Of a DNA stretch of 64,000 nucleotides, positions 8,732-17,028 are shown one piece after another. The DNA is from Arthrobacter sp. 18067 (lineage in GTDB: Bacteria; Actinomycetota; Actinomycetes; Actinomycetales; Micrococcaceae). Below the pieces are notes generated by a model. The model did no database searches. It worked only from the letters and a program-made list of their open reading frames with translations, and was not told where the DNA came from. The DNA is taken from assembly GCF_902706295.1 (NCBI RefSeq), contig NZ_CACSJJ010000008.1, positions 1-64,000 on the forward strand, given 5' to 3'. Numbering within the stretch: position 1 is the stretch's first letter; every line of letters begins with the position of its first letter. Made by a program: the position numbers and the translations under genes.

Positions 8732-8761
8732 TTGACACGTGACCAAACAGTCACCTATTCT
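8732..8761 (+). promoter_or_regulatory. Leaderless promoter with operator dyad for the ArsR-type gene
   Basis: TTGACA at 8732-8737, an 18-bp spacer, and TATTCT at 8756-8761, only 6 nt before the ATG at 8768. Transcription would start at or next to the start codon, so no Shine-Dalgarno site is needed or seen. The spacer contains the dyad GTGAC-N6-GTCAC (8739-8743/8750-8754), well placed for autorepression. Confidence 0.7.
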
Positions 8762-8767
8762 GAAGCC

Positions 8768-9520
8768 ATGGACGCCGTGTTCAAGGCCTTGGCAGACCCA
8801 ACCCGCAGAGAACTGCTCGATGAGCTGTTCCGCGAGGACGGCCAATCTGCCACCGCCCTCGGAGCCAGGTTCGAGATGACCCGTTTCGGCATCGCCAAGC
8901 ACCTCAAGCTGCTGGAGGATGCGGGGTTAGTGGTCACCCGCCGTCGGGGACGCGAAAAGCTGCACTTCCTGAACCCGGTACCCATCCGCCTCATCCACGA
9001 TCGTTGGGTGAGTAAATACGCAGAACCATGGGCCGCTGCCCTCAGCGACCTCAAATCCAGATTGGAAAGTCCCATGGAAAAGATCTTCGAGATTTACATC
9101 AAAACCACTCCGGAACGGCTGTGGGAAGCCATCACCACCAGCGAAATCCGCAGCAAGTACCAGTTCGGGAACACGCTGACCTCGGATTGGACGCCCGGGA
9201 GCCGGTTCGAAATGCGGAATCCCAAGGCCGATGCACCACTGGGTGAGGGCGAGAACATCGAGGTTGATCCCCCGCGCCGGCTCGTCCAGACCATGCGTGC
9301 GCTCTGGGGCGAGGATGTGAAGGCCGAGGGAACATCGCGGATCACCTGGGAGATCGAACCCGTCGGCGACTCATGCCACCTCACCGTCACGCACGATCAG
9401 CTCCGCGAAGGCGCCAACGACCAGCTCTACGGCGGCTGGCCCATGATCCTCTCCGGCCTCAAGACCTGGCTCGAAACCGGCGAAACGCTGACCACACCCG
9501 GTTCGCTCATGTACGCGTAG
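8768..9520 (+). CDS. ArsR-family winged-helix regulator fused to an SRPBCC/AHSA1 domain
   Basis: Two-domain protein of 250 aa. Residues 1-90 are an ArsR-type winged helix (MDAVFKALADPTRRELLDEL, then RFGIAKHLKLLEDAGLV and a RRRGREKLHFLN wing). Residues about 100-245 are an SRPBCC/AHSA1 (START-like) fold beginning IYIKTTPERLWEAIT. Known relatives sense small hydrophobic ligands or are uncharacterised repressors. I reject an upstream in-frame start at 8717 because it would lie ahead of a well-formed promoter whose -10 box is 6 nt from ATG 8768. No metal-binding Cys cluster of the ArsR/SmtB type is present, so metal sensing is unlikely. Confidence 0.88.
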   Translation: MDAVFKALADPTRRELLDELFREDGQSATALGARFEMTRFGIAKHLKLLEDAGLVVTRRRGREKLHFLNPVPIRLIHDRWVSKYAEPWAAALSDLKSRLESPMEKIFEIYIKTTPERLWEAITTSEIRSKYQFGNTLTSDWTPGSRFEMRNPKADAPLGEGENIEVDPPRRLVQTMRALWGEDVKAEGTSRITWEIEPVGDSCHLTVTHDQLREGANDQLYGGWPMILSGLKTWLETGETLTTPGSLMYA

Positions 9521-9549
9521 CCGGCCAAGGACAGCACAGCTTAAACGCG

Positions 9550-9584
9550 GACGACGACGGCGGGTCGCTGCCGCCGTCGTCGTC
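9550..9584. terminator. Bidirectional hairpin between convergent genes
   Basis: Perfect 14-bp arms (9550-9563 and 9571-9584, gacgacgacggcgg and its complement) with a 7-nt loop lie between the stop of the ArsR-type gene and the convergent nucleoside hydrolase. There is no strong T run on either side. Confidence 0.7.
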
Positions 9585-9605
9585 GATCCTTCAGTCTCCC
9601 GCCAG

Positions 9606-10607
9606 TCAGGCGACGGGCGCCGCGGTCTCTCTTACTGCCGCCTCCGTAAGCCAGGCTGCCTGCAGGGTACCCAGCAAGTGCGGCGCGAAGTCTTCGCCGA
9701 TTTCCAGGACCACTCGGCAACGGGCACCACGCTGATCCGGCAGGCCGACGTAGAGGCCGCGAAGATCGCAGACCGTCTGGCCACGGCCCGGTCCGTCGGT
9801 ACTGTCCACCTGGACCCGGACCGTGGGTGCCACGGCAAGCTCGACTCCCCTGACGGCAATGGCCGCAGCGAGGGGATCATGCATCGCCGAGCATGCCCGG
9901 CCAAAAATATCCACGTAGAAGCCGAAGTAATAGCCCAGCATTTCACCGAGCGCCTGCGAGACCGGGTGCTCCGAGGCGAGAAGTTCCTGACGGTGGTTCT
10001 CCTCCAGGACGTTGGTCATGGTGACGTCCAGGGGCACCAAGGTGACGTTCCAGTCGGCGGCCAGGACCTCGGCTGCAGCCTCGGGATCGTTGGCGATGTT
10101 GGCTTCAGCCACCGGGGTGATATTTCCCGGGGCCAGCGCCGCTCCGCCCATGATGGTGACGTCTGCGATCAGCTCAGGCAGCTTGGGTTCCAGGCGCAGG
10201 GCCTCTGCGATGTTCGTCAGCGGACCGATGGCCACCAGACGCAATTCCCCCGCGTACTGGTGGGCCAACTGGACAAGGAGTTCCGCAGCCGTGGCTTGGA
10301 CCGGTTCGCGGTCGGACGGGACCAGGTCCACTCCGCCGATGCCGTTGTCCCCGTGGACGTGCGGGGCACCGCCGTGGAAAGTACCCACCTGCGGATCGTG
10401 TGCACCGATCGCCACGGGGATGTCCGGGTGGCCGGCCAGGTTCAGCAGGTCCAGGGTGTTCCGGGCGCCGCCGGCTGCGCTGACGTTGCCGCTTACGGTG
10501 CCGATACCCACGAGGTCCGCCAACGGCGAGGCCAGGAGGTAGGCGAGGGCCAGGGCGTCGTCGATGCCGGTATCGCAGTCAAGGAAGAAGGGGGCGGGCT
10601 GTGTCAT
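9606..10607 (-). CDS. Inosine-uridine preferring nucleoside hydrolase
   Basis: Hydrolyses the N-glycosidic bond of ribonucleosides to free base and ribose. The calcium-binding Asp cluster DCDTGIDDA (Asp10, Asp12, Asp16, Asp17) opens the protein, and the GNVSAAGGARNTLDLL and MGGAALAPGNITPVAEANI blocks of the IU-NH family follow. Length 333 aa is typical. It lies 78 bp downstream of an MFS transporter on the same strand. Across the divergent promoter are a GntR regulator and a ribokinase, so ribose released here is probably phosphorylated by that kinase. Confidence 0.93.
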   Translation of the reverse strand: MTQPAPFFLDCDTGIDDALALAYLLASPLADLVGIGTVSGNVSAAGGARNTLDLLNLAGHPDIPVAIGAHDPQVGTFHGGAPHVHGDNGIGGVDLVPSDREPVQATAAELLVQLAHQYAGELRLVAIGPLTNIAEALRLEPKLPELIADVTIMGGAALAPGNITPVAEANIANDPEAAAEVLAADWNVTLVPLDVTMTNVLEENHRQELLASEHPVSQALGEMLGYYFGFYVDIFGRACSAMHDPLAAAIAVRGVELAVAPTVRVQVDSTDGPGRGQTVCDLRGLYVGLPDQRGARCRVVLEIGEDFAPHLLGTLQAAWLTEAAVRETAAPVA

Positions 10608-10685
10608 GGTCTCTCGTTTCAGGTGTAGCGGAGTGGGATGAAGCTGAGTTGACTGGCACGCGGTGCCGCGTGCCGGCGTCGTGCG

Positions 10686-12137
10686 TTAGATCTTTTCGCC
10701 CTTGGGAGCCGCGATGAACAGGCTGACGATGAAGGCGAGGGCCGTGATGGACACCGAAATCCAGAGGGCCGTCGAGTACCCGGCTGCGGTGCCCAGACCC
10801 GCGAACGGGGCGACGACTACGACGCCGAGGCTCGCCCCGATGCCGAAGGAGGCGCCGTTGATGCCCGGCAACGCGGCGGGCGCTTCCTTGGGGGAAAGCA
10901 GGACGGACAGGCCGTTGATAGCCGTCAGGAAGAAGCCATTGTAGAAGATGCCCAGGGCGGCGATAGCGATGAGGACAGCGATCTGGTTGTGGGCGAAGAG
11001 TGCCGCAACGATGGCGCAGGCCAGGCTGGTGGCGGTGCCGACGCGGACCGTCTTGATCCAGCCGCGCCGGTCGGCAATCCAACCGGCCAGAGGTGCGGCG
11101 AACACACCAATAAGGGCAGCAGGGGTGAGGAAGAGCAGCGCGGCCACCGAGGCCGTCAGTCCGAAGCCGTTTTCCTTGTCCTGGCTCAGCAGCACCACGG
11201 TGAAGTTGATGATGGCGAAGATGCCCGCGAGCGTCAGTACGGTGGTCGCGATAACAGGCCAGACCTGGCGTGAACGGAGGTGGTGGACTGCCACCAGCGG
11301 GGTTTCGCGCTTCTTTTCAATAAGCCAGAAAGCCGTGAAGGACGCGATGCTGCCGGCGAGCAAGCCGAGTGCGGCAGGTGAAGTCCACCCGGCGGAGGAA
11401 CCCGTGGAGACGAAGTAGGTGATGAAGACCAGGAACACGGACAAGGAGCCTGCGCCCCACCAGTCCATCCGGCCCGGAGCGACGGCGGTCTTGCCGCCGG
11501 GAACCACCTTGATGACACAGACGACGGCGATCGCGGCCAGTACCAGCACGGCAACAAAGATCGACTGGAAGCCAAGGGTTTCGGCCATGAGCCCGCCGAA
11601 GTAGCCGTCAACGCCACCGACGCCACCGTTGATGGCCGCGATGATGCCGATCGAGGTGCCGAAGAGTCGGGCGGGCAGGTATTCGTTGAGCACGATGTAG
11701 GAGAGCGCAAAGATGGCGCTGGAGACACCTTGCATGAAGCGGCCGGTGACCAGCAACGGGAGCGTGGGCGCGAAGATGCAGAGCACAGTGCCGGCACCCA
11801 TGATGGCCAGGACCAGCAGCAGAGCATTGCGGCGTCCGATGAAGTCGCTCCATCGCCCGATCACAGGACCGGAGATGGCGCCAGCAAGGAAGAACATCGA
11901 CTGCACTTGAGCCACGGCCTCGGGTGTCTCGCCGAAGAAGGAGCCGATGTGCGGGAGCGCCGGGGTGATCATGCTGGCATTGAGCTGGAAAGCGAGCACG
12001 GCGAGCACCAACGTGGTGATCAGCAGGGCGGCGGCCTTGCCTTGGAAGCGGCCTGCGTCCGAGGCTTTTGCAGGTTCGGTTGAGGCTGGGACCTGCGGTT
12101 CCACAGTCTGCTGGCCTGTGGCGGTGGGGATGTTCAC
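10686..12137 (-). CDS. MFS transporter, probable nucleoside/ribose importer
   Basis: Major facilitator protein of 483 aa with 12-14 predicted membrane helices and the loop 2-3 signature (GPVIGRWSDFIGRRNALLL). I start it at GTG 12137, because AAAGGAG sits 6 nt upstream and the preceding 44 codons read through the promoter region. The fold resembles DHA-type drug exporters. The neighbourhood (nucleoside hydrolase immediately downstream, GntR and ribokinase divergent) argues for nucleoside or ribose transport instead; this is inference. Confidence 0.85.
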   Translation of the reverse strand: MNIPTATGQQTVEPQVPASTEPAKASDAGRFQGKAAALLITTLVLAVLAFQLNASMITPALPHIGSFFGETPEAVAQVQSMFFLAGAISGPVIGRWSDFIGRRNALLLVLAIMGAGTVLCIFAPTLPLLVTGRFMQGVSSAIFALSYIVLNEYLPARLFGTSIGIIAAINGGVGGVDGYFGGLMAETLGFQSIFVAVLVLAAIAVVCVIKVVPGGKTAVAPGRMDWWGAGSLSVFLVFITYFVSTGSSAGWTSPAALGLLAGSIASFTAFWLIEKKRETPLVAVHHLRSRQVWPVIATTVLTLAGIFAIINFTVVLLSQDKENGFGLTASVAALLFLTPAALIGVFAAPLAGWIADRRGWIKTVRVGTATSLACAIVAALFAHNQIAVLIAIAALGIFYNGFFLTAINGLSVLLSPKEAPAALPGINGASFGIGASLGVVVVAPFAGLGTAAGYSTALWISVSITALAFIVSLFIAAPKGEKI

Positions 12138-12189
12138 ATCAAACTCCTTTGTCCGAGGCGCGGGGCGGCGCCATGAGATGTGAGTTGTT

Positions 12190-12203
12190 ATACAAGCATG
12201 TAT
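12190..12203. promoter_or_regulatory. GntR-type operator candidate in the divergent nucleoside promoter
   Basis: Inverted repeat ATACA-AGCA-TGTAT lies midway between the MFS start (12137) and the GntR start (12272). Position and symmetry suit binding by the adjacent GntR protein and control of both directions. Confidence 0.5.
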
Positions 12204-12271
12204 TACGAGCTTGTGCAACCTGTCACAGTCATCCGGTACAGTATCGGTAACCCATCTCAAGTGAGGCACCC

Positions 12272-13045
12272 TTGACCGACAACGCCGTCCAATTCCTGTC
12301 CCGCCCCATCGCCACCCAGCCAGGGCAGCCTTTGCGCGTCGCGGCCTACTCCCGCATCGCCGAAGCCATCCGGACCAAGATCCTGCCGCCCGGGTCTCTA
12401 CTGCCCACGGAGACCGAACTGGGCACCATGATGGACGTCAGCCGCACCGTGATCCGGGAAGCCCTGATGTTGCTGGAAGAAGACGGCTTGACCCGGGCGC
12501 GACGCGGCGTTGGGCGCTTCGTTGCCGATTCACTCCCCCGCATCGGCATTGAACACATCCGCCCGTTCGATCAGCTTCTTGGCGGCCCCGACCAGGACAT
12601 CCAAGTCAAACGCGTAGCCGCCATCAAGCAACCGGCGTCTGAATTCGTGGCGCCTGGTCTCGGTGTCCAGCCCGATGAAGACGTGTGGTTCTGGGAGAGC
12701 GTGCTCATCCGGAACGGCGAGCCCGTGGCTCACCTGCAGGAAAATGTCTCGCAGGGAATCCCCGAAGCTGAGGCCCTCGCGGAAGCGGCAGAGGCTCCCA
12801 CTCTTTCGGCCTCCACGCTGCTGGAGGTCCTTGCCGGACTTCCCGGCGCCTCCCTTGGTCCCGGCGAATGCCAGATCAGCCTTAGCACCGCCGGCCCCAG
12901 CCGCGCCAAGCTGCTGGGCCTCCGCCCCTCGGACCCCGTACTGGTCCTCACCCAATACGTACGCCGGAACGGCAAAGAGTTCTACCTCGCCAAATGCCTC
13001 GTGGCAGCCAAGGCCGGCCACCTCTCCGTCATCCAGTCCTCCTGA
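12272..13045 (+). CDS. GntR-family transcriptional regulator (HutC/UTRA type)
   Basis: Regulator of 257 aa. Residues about 20-95 form the GntR winged helix (RIAEAIRTKILPPGSLLPTE, MDVSRTVIREALMLLEEDGL). The rest is a UTRA-like effector domain (VWFWESVLIRNGEPVAHLQENV; PVLVLTQYVRRNGKEFYLAKCLV). The best start is TTG at 12272, with GAGG 5 nt upstream. It is followed by ribokinase with a 35-bp gap and is divergent from the transporter/nucleoside hydrolase unit, so it probably senses a nucleoside or ribose derivative. Confidence 0.9.
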   Translation: MTDNAVQFLSRPIATQPGQPLRVAAYSRIAEAIRTKILPPGSLLPTETELGTMMDVSRTVIREALMLLEEDGLTRARRGVGRFVADSLPRIGIEHIRPFDQLLGGPDQDIQVKRVAAIKQPASEFVAPGLGVQPDEDVWFWESVLIRNGEPVAHLQENVSQGIPEAEALAEAAEAPTLSASTLLEVLAGLPGASLGPGECQISLSTAGPSRAKLLGLRPSDPVLVLTQYVRRNGKEFYLAKCLVAAKAGHLSVIQSS

Positions 13046-13080
13046 TTCCTTCCCCGTTTTACTCCCGAAAAGGACCTTCC

Positions 13081-13980
13081 ATGAGCACGTCCCCTCAGTC
13101 TCCTGCGCCCTCTTCCCTCACCGTGGTGGGCAGTATCAACCTCGACATCACGGCCACGGCGGGCCGGCTCCCATCGCCGGGTGAAACCGTCGGCGGCGGC
13201 GTCCTCCGCCAGCAGCCCGGCGGCAAGGGCGCCAACCAAGCGGTAGCGGCGGCCCGGCTTGCGGGCACGTCCCGCATGGTGGGGGCAGTAGGCCAGGACG
13301 ACGCCGGACTCAGCCTCATCAGCGCCATGTCGGGTGCCGGCGTCGACGTTCAGGACATTGCCCGGGTGGATGCTGCCACGGGAACGGCACTGGTGCTGGT
13401 GGACAGCGAGGGTGAAAACCAGATTGTCGTCTGCCCCGGCGCCAACGGCTCCGTGGCCTTGGACGGTGTCACTTTCGGCGCCGACGAGGCCGTCCTCTGC
13501 CAACTCGAAGTGGACCAGGACGTTGTTCTCGAAGCCGCTCGGCTGGCCAAGGGATTCTTCGCCTTGAACGCCGCCCCTGCCGCGCCGATCCTGCCTGAAC
13601 TCCTGGAGCGGTGCGACCTGGTGATCGTGAACGAGACAGAGTATGACCTCATCCCGGCCCTTCGTCATGCCCCGCTTGTGGCCGTGACCTACGGGGGCGA
13701 TGGCTCGGCTATCTTCGTCGACGGCGATCGGGTCGCCGGGGCTCCGGCCGTGCGCGTTACCGATATTGCCAACACCATCGGTGCCGGGGATGCTTTCTGC
13801 GCCGCCTTGGTCCTGGCACTCCAGTCCGGACTGGAGTATGCGCATGCTTTGGCCGTGGCCAACGCTGTTGGCGCGGACGCTGTTCGGGATGCTTCGTCCC
13901 AGCCGGCTTTGAAGCCGTTGGAGCACTACATCGACGCGACGCGGCCCTCTCTTGCTGGAGGTTCGGCCGCCACCAAATAG
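13081..13980 (+). CDS. rbsK: Ribokinase (PfkB family)
   Basis: Phosphorylates ribose at O5. PfkB signatures: GGKGANQAVAAARLAG near residue 45 and the anion hole/catalytic motif NTIGAGDAFCAAL with catalytic Asp237. Start ATG 13081 has AAAGGA 7 nt upstream and gives 299 aa, the usual ribokinase size. It sits directly behind the GntR regulator in a nucleoside-use locus. The 3' end overlaps the convergent epimerase gene by 55 bp, and the last ~15 residues read through that overlap. Confidence 0.92.
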   Translation: MSTSPQSPAPSSLTVVGSINLDITATAGRLPSPGETVGGGVLRQQPGGKGANQAVAAARLAGTSRMVGAVGQDDAGLSLISAMSGAGVDVQDIARVDAATGTALVLVDSEGENQIVVCPGANGSVALDGVTFGADEAVLCQLEVDQDVVLEAARLAKGFFALNAAPAAPILPELLERCDLVIVNETEYDLIPALRHAPLVAVTYGGDGSAIFVDGDRVAGAPAVRVTDIANTIGAGDAFCAALVLALQSGLEYAHALAVANAVGADAVRDASSQPALKPLEHYIDATRPSLAGGSAATK

Positions 13981-14987
13981 TCGGCCCAGCGCTTCAAGGC
14001 AGTCTCGACAGGCGGGTGGTGCAACCCGCCCGCCTCCGCCAAGGCGACCGCGTCCGCCGTCGGATACCTATCGTCAGACAGGAACGTCAATGTCTCCGGG
14101 TCTGCCCCAGTCAGCTTGGCGGGCAGTTTCTTCAGCCAGACGCTGGGGATCTTCAGCCATGGGACCCGAACATTGAGGTGCTCCCCGAGCATCCCCAGCA
14201 GCTCAGGCAACGGCGGTGTGGCGTCGTCAAGCACCCAGTATGAGGCATTTTCCGCTTCGGGCTTGGTGGGGACCAGCGCCATAAAGGAAGCCAGATAGTC
14301 AGCAGTGACCACCGGGACGAACGTGCGCTCATTGCCCGGCAGCATGGGCAGCTTTCCACGGAAGAGGTCCAGCACGCTGGCGGCGAGGCCCACCACCTGC
14401 CCGGACTCGCCATTGACGGAATCCCCGATCACGGTGGCCGGGTTGACCATGGTGAACGGAACGCCCAAGGAACGCGCGTTTGCTTGCACTACGGCGTCCG
14501 ATTCCACCTTGGACCCCTCGTAAGCGCCCAGGCGTTTGTAGTCTTTGGCGCGGCGGGAGTCATCCCATGGCACCTCGGCCGGGTCCTGGCCGCCCACCCG
14601 GTAACCGGACAGATGCACCAACCTGGTCAGCGCCGGCAGCTTCGCGGCAAAGCGAACCACACGCTCGGCGCTGGTCACGTTCGCGGCATAGGCCGCCTCG
14701 GCAGTCATGCCAAACGCGAATGCACCAGCGACGTTATGGACTTCAATTACCGAGCTGCAAGCGTTCGACGTCGGATCCTGGCCGAGGTCATCACGGCTGA
14801 AGTCCACGAGGACGAAGGCTGGGCGCCCGCCCGCGTCGTGCTCCGCCAGCCACACAGCCAGTCGTTGGAAGGAATCCTCCGTGCGCACGGCAGCCGTGAC
14901 AGTCACGCCCTGCTGCAATAATTCGCGGACCAGCCATTTTCCGATGTGGCCCGTGGCGCCGAATACCAGAGCGTGGCGGGAGCTCAT
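13926..14987 (-). CDS. NAD-dependent epimerase/dehydratase family protein
   Basis: Extended SDR of 353 aa with an N-terminal NAD(P) site (VFGATGHIGKWLVREL), the conserved SGYRVGG segment and the catalytic pair in YEGSK. The substrate is unknown; relatives include dihydroflavonol-reductase-like and sugar-nucleotide enzymes. It begins inside the TetR stop (ATGA overlap), so it is co-transcribed with and probably controlled by that TetR protein. Its last 55 bp overlap the end of the convergent ribokinase gene. Confidence 0.88.
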   Translation of the reverse strand: MSSRHALVFGATGHIGKWLVRELLQQGVTVTAAVRTEDSFQRLAVWLAEHDAGGRPAFVLVDFSRDDLGQDPTSNACSSVIEVHNVAGAFAFGMTAEAAYAANVTSAERVVRFAAKLPALTRLVHLSGYRVGGQDPAEVPWDDSRRAKDYKRLGAYEGSKVESDAVVQANARSLGVPFTMVNPATVIGDSVNGESGQVVGLAASVLDLFRGKLPMLPGNERTFVPVVTADYLASFMALVPTKPEAENASYWVLDDATPPLPELLGMLGEHLNVRVPWLKIPSVWLKKLPAKLTGADPETLTFLSDDRYPTADAVALAEAGGLHHPPVETALKRWADYLVAAEPPAREGRVASM

Positions 14988-15586
14988 GCGCTGGCCTCGC
15001 TGTGAACTGCTTTCATCAGCATTTTGAGCGTCCCGGCAGCAGCGTCCAGGGGCTGGGTGGACTTGTGGGCGCGGGACAGAATGAGGGAGCCCTCCACCAG
15101 GCAGATCATCGATGTCGCCACAGGTTGCGCCTGCTCTTTCTCGAGCCCGAACGTCGCCAGATAGCTGACCACTGCGCTGACCCAGGCGTCATAGACCTGG
15201 CCGCATGCCTCCCTGAGCGGCTCGTTCCCAGACCCTGCGTCCAAGGCAACGGATGACACCGGACAACCGGCTTGATAGTCGCTGGCTTCCAAAATGCCCT
15301 TGAGTTCGGCGACCAGGGCGTCGACCACGGCGTTGGGTGAGGAGGCCGTGGTTGTCGCGCTGCCGATCAGCTCAGCGAATTGATCGCCCGCCAGCCCCAC
15401 AGCGGCGATCCCGAGTTCGGTTTTTCCTTCCGGGAAATGAAAGTACAAGGAGCCTTTTGGGGCCCCGGATCGCGCCAGCACCGTGTTGAGCCCCGTTCCG
15501 TGATAGCCGTGAAGCTGGATGAGGGCGAGCATGGAGTCGATCAAGCGCTGCCGTGTTGCGAGTCCTTTGGGGTACGAGGAAGCCAT
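14984..15586 (-). CDS. TetR/AcrR-family regulator (LmrA/YxaF-like)
   Basis: Regulator of 200 aa with an N-terminal TetR helix-turn-helix (GLATRQRLIDSMLALIQLHGYHGTGLNTVLARSGAPKGSLYFHFP) and the C-terminal fold of the LmrA/YxaF group. It is the first gene of a two-gene unit with the NAD-dependent epimerase. A 14-bp palindrome overlaps its own -10 box, so autorepression is likely. The inducer is probably a small aromatic or flavonoid-like compound, by family precedent only. Confidence 0.92.
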   Translation of the reverse strand: MASSYPKGLATRQRLIDSMLALIQLHGYHGTGLNTVLARSGAPKGSLYFHFPEGKTELGIAAVGLAGDQFAELIGSATTTASSPNAVVDALVAELKGILEASDYQAGCPVSSVALDAGSGNEPLREACGQVYDAWVSAVVSYLATFGLEKEQAQPVATSMICLVEGSLILSRAHKSTQPLDAAAGTLKMLMKAVHSEASA

Positions 15587-15592
15587 ACCTGA

Positions 15593-15623
15593 ATAATAGA
15601 CCAGTCTATATATTTTATGTCAA
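15593..15623 (-). promoter_or_regulatory. Leaderless promoter and TetR operator
   Basis: On the minus strand: TTGACA (15623-15618), a 19-bp spacer, TATTAT (15598-15593), then 6 nt to ATG 15586. The palindrome ATAGAC-CA-GTCTAT at 15596-15609 overlaps the -10 box. The TAGACyxGTCTA form matches operators known for LmrA/YxaF-type TetR proteins. Confidence 0.75.
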
Positions 15624-15672
15624 GCGCTGACGGAGGCGAGATCTTCGCCGTTCTCCCCTGGGTTTGCTGACG

Positions 15673-15957
15673 TTAGTCGGAGATCCGGAAGTCGTCGAAC
15701 TCCCCTGTGGCGGCCGAGACTTCGAAGTCAACATTCTCGACCCGGCCCGGCGTGCGCGTCGAGTGAAGCCAACTTGTGAAGTCACTGACGCCCGAAACAT
15801 CGCCCTCGGCCACCAGCTCCACAGAGCCGTCGTGGCTGTTTCGGACCGTCCCTTTCACGCCGAGCTCGTCCGCTTTCCGGGCAGTCCAATAACGGAAACC
15901 CACACCTTGGACAACGCCGGTGACGCGGGCCGTGAGGCGAACGGTTTCGTCAGTCAT
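15673..15957 (-). CDS. acyP: Acylphosphatase
   Basis: Small cytosolic enzyme (94 aa) that hydrolyses carboxyl-phosphate bonds. The acylphosphatase signature VQGVGFRYW with the catalytic Arg is near residue 16, and the second motif GTVRNSHDGSVELVAEG carries the catalytic Asn. AAGGTGGG precedes the ATG. It is a single-gene unit. Confidence 0.95.
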   Translation of the reverse strand: MTDETVRLTARVTGVVQGVGFRYWTARKADELGVKGTVRNSHDGSVELVAEGDVSGVSDFTSWLHSTRTPGRVENVDFEVSAATGEFDDFRISD

Positions 15958-16049
15958 GGACCCACCTTAACGAAACCAGCCCTTGGTCGTCCCACTCGCC
16001 GTTCAACGGTGAGCAAAGCGAACAAGGGCAGGTGTCGAGCCAGGCAGAC

Positions 16050-16883
16050 TCAGCCGATCACAATGTCCCGCGTCACGTGGCTGTACGTGATGGTGACGGG
16101 GCCGCCGTCGTGGTTCAACTCGTGGTTCGCACCATCACGGGCACCGAACGCACCGTAGTTCTCATCCCACGACCGGTTCAGCGCGATCTTGTAGGTGTAG
16201 AAGCCGGCGGGCAGTTCAGCCGTCAGGGTCCACACCTGAACCAAGGGATTGAACTCCATCTGGGCTTCGTCGTACTGCGGAGCCCAGTCCTCGGGCGCAC
16301 CGAGGATCTTGTTGAAGTCACCGGCAATCGCCACAGCTCCGGGCTGCGGCACGGTCTCGACGGCGGCAGCCGTCTTGGTCTTGGCCGGCGCCTTGCGGGT
16401 GGTGGCCTTCTTTGCTGCCGGTGCGGCCTTCACAGCCGCAACCTTGGGTTCAGCCGCCTTCTTCGAAACAGCACGCTTCGACGCCGCTGCCTTCTTGGCC
16501 TGGGGCTTGGCTGGCGGGGCCGTCGGAACCGGAACGTCGGCTGGTACCGGAGTTCCGGCGTCGAGCGCTGATCCGAAGACGGAGGCGTCCGGGAAGGCGA
16601 CCGTCGCACGCAGGCCGTCCTCCGGAATGGTCCAGCCCGAGCGGCCCTTGACCAGCCAGCCGGCCTTGACCAGCTTGGCCGAAGCCGAAGTGAGGGTCTT
16701 GTGGCCGCGGGGAATGCCGCCACTGAGGAGTTCAGCCTCGTGGTCATTGAAAGGTACGCGGACGATCGCTTCGGCCAGGACTTCGCCGGCGTTGAGGGTT
16801 GTCCCGGACCACACGCCTTCAGCGAGGATGTCCAGTACGGCCTTCAGACGAAGGTTGGTGTTTTCGGCGGTGTTCGCGCCCAT
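16050..16883 (-). CDS. Winged-helix / Ala-Lys linker / X25 carbohydrate-binding fusion protein
   Basis: Unusual 277-aa cytosolic protein in three parts. Residues about 8-95 look like an Mrr_N-type winged helix (LRLKAVLDILAEGVWSG, SASAKLVKAGWLVKGRSGWTI). Residues about 110-180 are a disordered Pro/Ala then Ala/Lys-rich linker (AKKATTRKAPAKTKTAA) resembling histone-H1-like tails. Residues about 183-277 match the X25 module seen in pullulanases (AIAGDFNKILGAPEDWAP, LPAGFYTYKIALNRSWDENYG, GANHELNHDGGPVTITY). No signal peptide is present and no catalytic domain accompanies the X25 module. AAGGAG precedes the start. A DNA-bound glucan sensor is one speculative role. Confidence 0.8.
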   Translation of the reverse strand: MGANTAENTNLRLKAVLDILAEGVWSGTTLNAGEVLAEAIVRVPFNDHEAELLSGGIPRGHKTLTSASAKLVKAGWLVKGRSGWTIPEDGLRATVAFPDASVFGSALDAGTPVPADVPVPTAPPAKPQAKKAAASKRAVSKKAAEPKVAAVKAAPAAKKATTRKAPAKTKTAAAVETVPQPGAVAIAGDFNKILGAPEDWAPQYDEAQMEFNPLVQVWTLTAELPAGFYTYKIALNRSWDENYGAFGARDGANHELNHDGGPVTITYSHVTRDIVIG

Positions 16884-17028
16884 GCTTCTCCTTCAACGGT
16901 GGATACTCCCTTGCAGTTTGCCAATGAATTGTTAATTCCCGCGACTGCAATTGGTAAACACCGTGTGTCGTGACCGAGTGTGACAGCCCAAGCGCCGCAA
17001 ATGATTTACGGGTCTCGGCTGTCGGCGC

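Noticed and set aside
8717..8767. Upstream start of the ArsR-type gene at 8717
   Set aside because: It lies before the -35/-10 elements of the leaderless promoter and adds residues not expected for the winged-helix fold.
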